A DNA stretch of 19,658 nucleotides from positions 1 through 19,658 of the forward strand of contig JAUWZT010000029.1 of assembly GCA_030615145.1 (NCBI GenBank), in the 5' to 3' direction. Each line of letters starts with the position of its first letter. The stretch's first letter is position 1. Under the pieces are notes generated by a model. That model ran no database searches, had not been told where the DNA came from, and saw only the letters and a list, made by a program, of their open reading frames with translations. Source of the DNA: Promethearchaeota archaeon. GTDB taxonomy: Archaea > Asgardarchaeota > Lokiarchaeia > Sigyniarchaeales > SOKP01. This document shows positions 8,141-14,162 of this stretch, piece after piece. The translations under genes and the position numbers were made by a program.

Positions 8141-9187
8141 ATGCAAGAATTTACACTGAATAAGTTCTTAACGTTAAAACTTGAAGAAGGAAAAACTGTT
8201 ATATATGTAAATAAAAAACCCTTTACCCAGTGTAAGTATCTTCTACTGGTAATACCTTTAGAATATACCGATGATTTAGAAGACATAAACTCAATAGACG
8301 AAGCTGCTGAAAAATTAAGTCATTTATTAGAGGAAGACGACGATTTTGAAAGCGAAATTAAAATCGATCCAGAAACAGAATTTTGGGCTCATTGCTCCAA
8401 CTTGCAAGCTTGGGTCGAAAACAATTACGACTCACGATTATTGCACTATAATTTAGCTTTTCCCTTATTAGAGGCGCTAAGCAAAGCTGGAGATTTAAAC
8501 GCATTAAAAGCATTTAAAGAAGAGATTGCATTAAGGTTAGAAAGTGGATATCCTTCTGTCATTATTTTTTTAATAGCTGAAAAATTTATTGATTATTTAG
8601 AGCGGGAGGATTTTCTATTATGTATTTTAAACGAAAAAGACGCTTTTAATGCCTTAAAAATTGAAAGCATTTTAAACGTTAAACTAAGTCCTGAATACGA
8701 ATCGTTTGATCTTGGCGACGAAAATTTGTTTATGTTTGAAAACAGAAAAGTGCTCGGGTTAAGCCTTTCTAATTCGAACATCAATTCAGTATTTAAATAT
8801 ATTACAAAGTTGGAAAATCTATTTGCTCTCGATTTAGCGGAGTGTAATTTGACTAAGTTACCAAAGTCTATCGAAAAATTAAAAAAAAGTCTCGAGATTC
8901 TTGACTTATCAAGTAATAAACTAGAATCTATCCCGATTGTTATTAAAAAATTGACAAATCTTCAAAATCTTTACCTGCGCGCGAATAATATATCAGATAT
9001 AAATAATGTTGTAGAAATAACTGAGAAGTTAGAACGCTTAAATCACTTAGATTTAAGCTATAATAAAATAAAAATCCTCCCAGAAGATATAGAGCAAATA
9101 AAAAAAATAGGAATAATTGAGCTAATGCATAATCTAATCGAGCACATCCCGGACTCCGTAAAAGATAAATGGCAGTTTCGCTTTTAA
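8141..9187 (+). CDS. Leucine-rich-repeat protein with lokiarchaeal-type N-terminal domain
   Basis: The 348-residue product has no signal peptide or membrane span. Residues about 20-165 form a helical N-terminal domain with the motif F-W-A-H-C-S-N-L-Q-A-W at 81-91, then N-N-Y-D-S-R-L-L-H and F-K-E-E-I; I recall this arrangement from many lokiarchaeal LRR proteins, where its function is not known. Residues about 203-343 hold roughly six leucine-rich repeats of about 23 residues (for example L-E-I-L-D-L-S-S-N-K-L and L-N-H-L-D-L-S-Y-N-K-I), a scaffold for protein binding. It is the only plus-strand gene between 5623 and 10089 and lies between fragments of a disrupted ACS-like/CooC-like pair, so it may have arrived by insertion. 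The partner is unknown. Confidence 0.8.
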   Translation: MQEFTLNKFLTLKLEEGKTVIYVNKKPFTQCKYLLLVIPLEYTDDLEDINSIDEAAEKLSHLLEEDDDFESEIKIDPETEFWAHCSNLQAWVENNYDSRLLHYNLAFPLLEALSKAGDLNALKAFKEEIALRLESGYPSVIIFLIAEKFIDYLEREDFLLCILNEKDAFNALKIESILNVKLSPEYESFDLGDENLFMFENRKVLGLSLSNSNINSVFKYITKLENLFALDLAECNLTKLPKSIEKLKKSLEILDLSSNKLESIPIVIKKLTNLQNLYLRANNISDINNVVEITEKLERLNHLDLSYNKIKILPEDIEQIKKIGIIELMHNLIEHIPDSVKDKWQFRF

Positions 9188-9211
9188 GTAAAAAAAATAA
9201 AAAAGATAATT

Positions 9212-9239
9212 ATTGGAGTTTTATGATCCAATTGTTTTT
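9212..9239 (+). terminator. Hairpin plus T-run after the LRR gene, at the junction with CooC-like debris
   Basis: ATTGGA at 9212-9217 and TCCAAT at 9227-9232 can pair around a 9-base loop, followed by TGTTTTT to 9239. It could end the LRR transcript. The right arm overlaps the exact point (about 9230) where similarity to the CooC-like gene begins, so it may equally be a by-product of the junction. Confidence 0.3.
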
Positions 9240-9298
9240 CCAACGCCTCCTTTTCCAACAATAGCAACTATAAGTGGTTTTTTTCTCTGGTTTTTCAT
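9221..9298 (-). pseudogene. Truncated CooC-like gene: 25-codon N-terminal remnant
   Basis: Starting at an ATG on the minus strand (9298), a 25-codon frame reads M-K-N-Q-R-K-K then P-L-I-V-A-I-V-G-K-G-G-V-G-K-T-I, then G-S and TAA. The 16 residues from P to I are identical to residues 7-22 of the intact CooC-like ATPase, with two base differences, both synonymous. The frame leaves the family right after the Walker A motif, so it cannot be an active ATPase. It lies 23 bases after the stop of the intact ACS-like gene and keeps a Shine-Dalgarno (GAGGTG, 9305-9310), so it was the second gene of an ACS-like/CooC-like operon. It may still be translated as a short peptide. Confidence 0.85.
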
Positions 9299-9321
9299 TT
9301 AATACACCTCAATTTATCCGT

Positions 9322-10089
9322 TTAGTTCTCAATCTCCTCTCTTGAAACTAATACTTGCTTAATATCTAAACATTCTTCTTGATATGGGCATATTTCACAA
9401 CCCCAATCGTAATCACAATCAATCCTTTTTTTCCATTCTTCTATTTTCTTTCTCCATTTTTCTTTAAACCTATCTGTAATTTCTGACGATAGCGTAATGA
9501 ATTTTTCAATAGAATCGGGATATGAACTGATTAATATTACTTCTATAGTTTTAATTAAACCTTTAAATTTTTGTTTGTATAGAGAAATAATAGCATTTCC
9601 TAAAAATTCGAATGAAAATCCTTTCTGCAACGCTGATGTACTTAATCTACACCAAAACCTGCGAGGAATAGTTCGAATGGAAAACCCTTCTATGCCATTT
9701 GAGATAAAACTCAATTGCCTTAACTCATTTATATCCTTCTCTGTGCTGTTCTCGACTCCAATTAAAATCATCATCCCAAAATCTATGTTTTTATCCAAGC
9801 ATTTATCTATTTCTGGACCTAATAAACAAATTTTTCCAGTTTCGATTAGTTGGGCATCTTCAATTGGAAATATTATTGAGAAGGATTTTTTTTTCATCCC
9901 ACCAAGTTCTATACCCGTCTCTTCTTCAAGGATGATTTCTTTAAATTTATTTAATTCAACTTTAATCCCTAAATTATTTAAAAAAGCAGTATGATTCAAG
10001 TCTGAACGATAAAAGACCAAGAGCTTTCCGTTCTTTCGTTCCTTTTCTAAGAAATCTCTTATCTTTTCTATAATAATTTTGTTTTGCAT
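9322..10089 (-). CDS. Short acetyl-CoA synthase beta (CdhC)-like protein with C-terminal four-cysteine motif
   Basis: The 255-residue product resembles the middle/N-terminal part of CdhC/ACS beta: E-L-G-G at 61-64, I-E-T-G-K-I-C-L-L-G-P-E-I at 82-94, and a stretch about 129-188 in the order of the CdhC segment that in true ACS reads roughly like R-x-H-D-F-I-N ... R-I-S-K-D ... F-G-x-x-x-x-x-L. It ends with C225, C231, C234 and C240 (C-x5-C-x2-C-x5-C), near where ACS has its A-cluster cysteines, but stops there: the C-G-C nickel site and the rest of the A-cluster domain are absent. It therefore could hold an Fe-S cluster but not a normal A cluster. The downstream gene was CooC-like (remnant at 9221-9298), which supports a metal link. 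A TATA-like box sits at leaderless distance. Family call is from memory of motifs; role as scaffold, maturation factor or C1 enzyme is open. Confidence 0.6.
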   Translation of the reverse strand: MQNKIIIEKIRDFLEKERKNGKLLVFYRSDLNHTAFLNNLGIKVELNKFKEIILEEETGIELGGMKKKSFSIIFPIEDAQLIETGKICLLGPEIDKCLDKNIDFGMMILIGVENSTEKDINELRQLSFISNGIEGFSIRTIPRRFWCRLSTSALQKGFSFEFLGNAIISLYKQKFKGLIKTIEVILISSYPDSIEKFITLSSEITDRFKEKWRKKIEEWKKRIDCDYDWGCEICPYQEECLDIKQVLVSREEIEN

Positions 10090-10111
10090 TAACTATAATA
10101 AACCTTCTTTA

Positions 10112-10120
10112 CTTTTTAAA
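10112..10120 (-). promoter_or_regulatory. TATA-like box of the ACS-like gene
   Basis: TTTAAAAAG on the minus strand is centred about 27 bases before the ATG at 10089, which fits a leaderless transcript. A second candidate, TTTAAATA near 10170-10177, is further away. The promoter shares a 144-base gap with the divergent SCP2-like gene, so the two directions may be co-regulated. Confidence 0.4.
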
Positions 10121-10199
10121 GAGAATCTTAATATTTTCATAAAAAAAAAATTAAATTTTCGAAAGATTAACTATTTAAATTCTAACGTCAATTTTACTT

Positions 10200-10208
10200 T
10201 TATATATA
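10200..10208 (+). promoter_or_regulatory. TATA box of the SCP2/FAD-oxidase operon
   Basis: TTATATATA, embedded in a T-rich context from 10197, is centred about 30 bases before the ATG at 10234. A start about 26 bases downstream would give a leaderless or nearly leaderless mRNA. It is the clearest TATA element in the window. Confidence 0.6.
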
Positions 10209-10233
10209 CCAAAATCCTAATAGGAAAATAATA

Positions 10234-10635
10234 ATGATTTCGATTCAAAAAGGAGAAGATCTAATAACCATTACATTGCAAAATATTTTAAGTTATAGAA
10301 AAAACGATGAGGATTTCATAAATCTAGTATTAAATTGGAACAAAAAAGTTCTAATTGAGCTTGAAGGCTTCTACCCAGTCGAAGTTATATTTGATCACAA
10401 CGAAATTAGATTTAAAATAAAGGATTTTGATAAAAAAATAAATCTGAAGGTGAAAATGGGCATATATACTTTTTTAGACTTGGCCTATGGTAGATTGAAT
10501 CCAATAAAAGCTGTCCTTAAACGTAAACTCAAAATTAAAGGATTGTTAAAAATTGGAACTTTATTAAAATTCATGAAAATCTTTTTAAAAACGATGAAAA
10601 TGGTTGCTTCAGACCCTAATAATAATTATTTTTAA
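10234..10635 (+). CDS. SCP2-like (sterol carrier protein 2 fold) protein, copy 1
   Basis: The 133-residue product fits the SCP2 family in length and pattern: strands about 38-62, then L-D-L-A-Y-G-R-L-N-P-I-K-A at 81-93 followed by K-L-K-I-K-G at 98-103, the usual place of the conserved small-residue/G-R-x-x-P segment, and an amphipathic C-terminal helix about 107-125. SCP2 domains bind hydrophobic ligands such as acyl-CoA or lipids; some are accessory domains for enzymes acting on such substrates. It is the first gene of the plus-strand operon and is followed after 39 bases by a FAD oxidase. A diverged copy (12254-12676) precedes the second FAD oxidase, so the pairing has been kept. The ligand is not readable from the sequence. 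Confidence 0.7.
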   Translation: MISIQKGEDLITITLQNILSYRKNDEDFINLVLNWNKKVLIELEGFYPVEVIFDHNEIRFKIKDFDKKINLKVKMGIYTFLDLAYGRLNPIKAVLKRKLKIKGLLKIGTLLKFMKIFLKTMKMVASDPNNNYF

Positions 10636-10674
10636 TTAAATAAAGAAACAAGATAATAAGGTGAATCCAAATAC

Positions 10675-12156
10675 ATGACAGTAATAAAAGACAGAAATAT
10701 TTACGAGAAGATAAGTAAAGAGGATGTGCTTAAAAAGTTAACCGAAATATTTGAAGGAAAAAATGTGACCAATAAGTCCGGAGATCTATACCCATATTCT
10801 TATGATATGACCGAATGTGAGCCTCATACGCCTGATTTCGTAGTTATTCCTGAAAATACCTCGCAATTAATCGAATTAGTTAAGTTTTGTAATTCCAATT
10901 TAATTCCAATTGTTCCTTATATATCTGGAAATAATGTAGGGGGTTTAACGATTCCGGAAAAGGGTGGAATTCTCGTTGATTTTGGTAAAAAGATGAATAA
11001 AATTCTGCATGTTGATGACAATATGATGTACGCTCTCCTAGAACCTGGAGTTACCTTTGGTCAATTGAAAAAACACTTAGACGAAAATTATCCTCACCTA
11101 CGATATAGTTACCCTTTCGCCCCTCCATATGCAGGGGTTGTTGGAAATGTGTTATTGAGCGGAATGAATAATCTCTCGTGTAAAATTGGATCGATGGGCG
11201 ATTCAATTAATGGCTTGGAAGTAATTACTGCTGACGGCGAAATCGCCAGGATTGGCTCGTGTTTTTATGGAAAGGATGAAGCAGCCCCCGATAGTTGGTG
11301 GTGTAGATATCCTATGCCTGATTTAATGGGAGTCTTTATAAACTGGCAAGGTATGACAGGTTTAGTGACCAAATGCGCCGTTCAACTATGGCCTAATCCA
11401 CCAATCAAAAAAACATATCTCGCACTAGTTTTTGGACTTACAGATGTAGCTCCAGTAATGAGAGAGGTCGGTAGAACTGATATTATAGACGATATTTCAG
11501 CAGTTAGCATCGAAGTAGTAAAAATGGCTGTAGAACTTCCTATTCCTACAAAATTTTCGGGAGAACCCGATTTTGCAAGTATGTTTTCGATCTCAGCAAA
11601 AACAAAAAATCAATTCAATGCAAAAGAAGAAATTTTGTTTAACGAAGTAGAGAATTTAAATAAACAAGGGAAAAATGTAATTTTAGTTAATGCTGATGAG
11701 TTCGTAAAATTATTTAACTTAAGAGTTAGATGTTACCTCGATTTACCCTCCGTAGTACTTCCACTAGTAGAGTATTCAGGTTTAACCTGGTTTGGTTCAT
11801 ATGCTCCAAGCCACAAACTCGAAGAACTAATCGAAAAGGTGAATAAGTTATTTAATAAACACAATATCACTCCATTTATTTACATGAAGATGATGAAATC
11901 AGGTCATTACGCGATATTTCGACCTATTATGCGTTATAACAAGTTTAAAGAAGGTGAAGAAGAGAGATATCACATGTTATTAGAAGAAATCACTGATGTA
12001 TGCATCGATTTAGGCTGTATACCATATAAAACCCCTGCTTGGATGACGGAAAAGATACGCAAGAAGATTAACCCCGGATGGATTAACCTCTTTGAAAAGA
12101 TAAAGAAATGCATGGACCCAAACAACATATTTAATCCGGGTAGATGGAACACATAA
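10675..12156 (+). CDS. FAD-binding oxidase of the VAO/GlcD type, copy 1
   Basis: The 493-residue protein has a PCMH/FAD_binding_4 domain at about 50-242 (P-D-F-V-V-I-P at 53-59, I-V-P-Y-I-S-G-N-N-V-G-G-L-T at 79-92, L-E-P-G-V-T-F-G at 122-129, a V-V-G-N-V-L-L-S-G segment at 155-163) and a FAD-linked oxidase C-terminal domain ending in M-D-P-N-N-I-F-N-P-G-R-W. This family oxidises 2-hydroxy acids, alcohols or phenols, including glycolate oxidase GlcD, D-lactate dehydrogenase and 4-cresol dehydrogenase. The M-T-G-L-V-T-K segment at 227-233 recalls the 4-cresol dehydrogenase branch. No covalent-flavin histidine motif was recognised. It is preceded by AAGGTGA at 10659-10665 and lies in an operon with an SCP2 protein, a second copy and a CCG Fe-S protein, the natural electron acceptor. 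Substrate unknown. Confidence 0.85.
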   Translation: MTVIKDRNIYEKISKEDVLKKLTEIFEGKNVTNKSGDLYPYSYDMTECEPHTPDFVVIPENTSQLIELVKFCNSNLIPIVPYISGNNVGGLTIPEKGGILVDFGKKMNKILHVDDNMMYALLEPGVTFGQLKKHLDENYPHLRYSYPFAPPYAGVVGNVLLSGMNNLSCKIGSMGDSINGLEVITADGEIARIGSCFYGKDEAAPDSWWCRYPMPDLMGVFINWQGMTGLVTKCAVQLWPNPPIKKTYLALVFGLTDVAPVMREVGRTDIIDDISAVSIEVVKMAVELPIPTKFSGEPDFASMFSISAKTKNQFNAKEEILFNEVENLNKQGKNVILVNADEFVKLFNLRVRCYLDLPSVVLPLVEYSGLTWFGSYAPSHKLEELIEKVNKLFNKHNITPFIYMKMMKSGHYAIFRPIMRYNKFKEGEEERYHMLLEEITDVCIDLGCIPYKTPAWMTEKIRKKINPGWINLFEKIKKCMDPNNIFNPGRWNT

Positions 12157-12253
12157 ATTATTATGTGGATAGTAATTAAAAATTAATCATGCTATTAATA
12201 AATACAAAAATAAAAAGTCAAAATAATTAAATAAATAATTGTAGGAGAATAAA

Positions 12254-12676
12254 ATGCTTAATATAGAATTTCCAGATGATTTAATATCCTTATCGTTGTA
12301 TAATATTTTCAATTCGAGAAAAGACGAAAGGAAATTTATAAAACACGCGAAAGATTGGAATAAAAAAATAATGCTTCATATCGAGCCATTCTATCCCGTG
12401 ACAGTAATCTTCGACGGTAGCAATATCAGATTTGAAAGAAAGGAATATCCGGAACCAGACATGAAGGTAAAGCTCCATATCAACACCATGCTTGATATCG
12501 CTAACGATAGATTAAATCCTTTTTTTGCTATAGAAGAAGGGAAGATGGTAATTGAGGGCTTAGGAGAAGATAGCGAAAAAATAATGAGGTTTTATAACAT
12601 ATTTGTAGTATCTATGCAGATGGCGGCGCAAGAGCCCAATGTGAATTATTATGAAATAAATAAGAATACAAGGTGA
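12254..12676 (+). CDS. SCP2-like protein, copy 2
   Basis: This 140-residue paralogue of copy 1 keeps the W-N-K-K-I/V segment (35-39), F-Y-P-V-x-V-I-F-D at 46-54, and D-I-A-N-D-R-L-N-P at 81-89 followed by G-K-M-V-I-E-G (96-102). It differs in having Asp for Gly before the Arg and an extended, more acidic C-terminus. A GGAG at 12244-12247 lies 6 bases before the ATG. Its last bases form AAGGTGA, in which the stop TGA is part of the ribosome-binding site of the next FAD oxidase 10 bases on, so translation of the pair is probably coupled. Divergence from copy 1 suggests that the two pairs handle different ligands or form unlike subunits. Confidence 0.7.
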   Translation: MLNIEFPDDLISLSLYNIFNSRKDERKFIKHAKDWNKKIMLHIEPFYPVTVIFDGSNIRFERKEYPEPDMKVKLHINTMLDIANDRLNPFFAIEEGKMVIEGLGEDSEKIMRFYNIFVVSMQMAAQEPNVNYYEINKNTR

Positions 12677-12686
12677 AATAACTCAA

Positions 12687-14162
12687 ATGACAGCAATAAA
12701 AAAACGAAATATTTTTGAAAAAATATCAAAAGATAATGTTTATTCTAAATTGGTCGAGATTTTTGGTAGTGATTATGTTACTGATAAGGATGTTGATTTG
12801 TACCCATATTCTCAAGATATGACTGAGAATAAACCCCACATGCCCGATTTTATTGTAATTCCTGAAAGTAAAGAGCAGTTAATTGAACTGGTTAAGTTTT
12901 GTAACGAATATTCGATTCCAATAGTTCCTTATACTACAGGAAATAATGTTGGAGGATTAACCATCCCTGATTACGGAGGAATTGTTGTTGATTTTGGAAA
13001 GAAAATGAATAAAATCTTACATATATATGACAACATGATGTATGCCCTCTTAGAACCAGGTGTTACCTTTGGTCAACTTAAAAAACATTTAGAAGAAAAT
13101 TACCCTCACCTAAGATATAGTTACCCAAACGCACCCCCTTACTCCGGCGTAGTTGGAAACGCCTTATTAAGTGGTATGACAAATTTGGGGGCAAAAATTG
13201 GCTCAATGGCAGATTCTATAAATGGTCTTGAGGTCATAACCGTTGATGGAAACGTAGCTCGAATTGGATCGTGCTTCTACGGGAAAGATAAAGCAGAAGA
13301 CGATAGTTGGTGGTGTAGATATCCGATGCCTGACCTTTTGGGATTATTTCTGAATTTCCAAGGCATGACAGGCTTGGTAACCAAATGTGCAGTGCAATTA
13401 TGGCTAAAAGAGCCGATTGAAAAACCGCAACTCGTTGTCTTTTTTGGATTAACGGATTTAGCACCGTTTTTAAGAGAGGTTGGAAGAGCAGATATTGTTA
13501 ACGATGTTGCTGCATTTTCAGTAGAAGTAGCAAAAATGGAAGTTGGAATACCAGAACCCGTAAAATATCCTGGAGAACCTTTTTACACTGCTGTGATGCC
13601 GATGACCGCTAAAACTGAAAACCAAATGAATGCTAAATTAGAAATCCTTAATAATTTAATTGAGAAGCTAAATAAAGAAGGAACTGATATCCATCTAATT
13701 GATTATAACGAGTTTGCTAAAATTTTTGGTCTAAAAGCTCTCAATATTTATAACTTACCATCACAGATTCTTTCCTTACACGAATATAGTGGACTAACAT
13801 GGTTTGGCGCTTATGCTCCAACTCATAAATTTGAAGAATTAATTGAGAAAACCGACGCATTATATCGTAAACATGGGGTACCCCCGTTCAATTATCTTAA
13901 GATTATGAAAGGAGGTCATTATGGTATATTTAGACCTATATTTCGGTTTAAGAAATTTACAGACCAAGATAAAATCGTTAAATTATTGGAAGAAATTGCT
14001 GATGTCTGCATAGATTTAGGGTGTATACCTTATAAAACTCCATCGTGGTTGACTGCTAAATTGCGAAAGAAAATCAATCCAGGATGGCTAGGTCTTTTTG
14101 AAAAAATAAAACATTGTATGGATCCTAATAATATATTTAATCCAGGAAGGTGGAACACATAA
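12687..14162 (+). CDS. FAD-binding oxidase of the VAO/GlcD type, copy 2
   Basis: The 491-residue protein aligns with copy 1 from first to last residue, with the same FAD-domain motifs (I-V-P-Y-T-T-G-N-N-V-G-G at about 79-90, L-E-P-G-V-T-F-G) and the same C-terminal M-D-P-N-N-I-F-N-P-G-R-W-N-T. Differences cluster in about 160-175 (for example G-M-T-N-L-G-A-K in place of G-M-N-N-L-S-C-K) and in the 240-370 region, which in this fold lines the substrate cavity, so the two may act on different substrates or one may be a structural partner as GlcE is to GlcD. The stop at 14160-14162 is immediately followed by the ATG of the Fe-S subunit, which points to a complex of the two. Confidence 0.85.
   Translation: MTAIKKRNIFEKISKDNVYSKLVEIFGSDYVTDKDVDLYPYSQDMTENKPHMPDFIVIPESKEQLIELVKFCNEYSIPIVPYTTGNNVGGLTIPDYGGIVVDFGKKMNKILHIYDNMMYALLEPGVTFGQLKKHLEENYPHLRYSYPNAPPYSGVVGNALLSGMTNLGAKIGSMADSINGLEVITVDGNVARIGSCFYGKDKAEDDSWWCRYPMPDLLGLFLNFQGMTGLVTKCAVQLWLKEPIEKPQLVVFFGLTDLAPFLREVGRADIVNDVAAFSVEVAKMEVGIPEPVKYPGEPFYTAVMPMTAKTENQMNAKLEILNNLIEKLNKEGTDIHLIDYNEFAKIFGLKALNIYNLPSQILSLHEYSGLTWFGAYAPTHKFEELIEKTDALYRKHGVPPFNYLKIMKGGHYGIFRPIFRFKKFTDQDKIVKLLEEIADVCIDLGCIPYKTPSWLTAKLRKKINPGWLGLFEKIKHCMDPNNIFNPGRWNT

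Larger units (their letters stand above)
10234..14162 (+). repeat. Tandem duplication of an SCP2-like/FAD-oxidase gene pair
   Basis: Unit 1 (10234-12156) and unit 2 (12254-14162) have the same order, nearly equal lengths and similar ribosome-binding regions (AAGGTGAA before both oxidases). The oxidases look very similar over their whole length, with long identical blocks such as L-L-E-P-G-V-T-F-G-Q-L-K-K-H-L; the SCP2 proteins are more diverged. Codon choices differ throughout, so the duplication is not recent. Confidence 0.85.

Noticed and set aside
8587..9187. LRR protein as a surface receptor
   Set aside because: No signal peptide or transmembrane segment is present, so an intracellular role is more likely.
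7770..9230. Transposon or IS element carrying the LRR gene
   Set aside because: No transposase, no clear terminal inverted repeats and no target-site duplication could be found by eye at the two break points; only an insertion of unknown mechanism is supported.
9221..9321. Continuation of the ACS-like protein into a nickel-binding domain through a frameshift
   Set aside because: The sequence after the stop encodes a CooC-like start with its own ribosome-binding site and no ACS-like segment appears in any frame; the decayed second copy ends at the same place.
9497..9994. Plus-strand open frame of 165 codons
   Set aside because: It is antisense to the ACS-like gene, which has recognisable family motifs and a cysteine cluster; the plus-strand product shows no family features.
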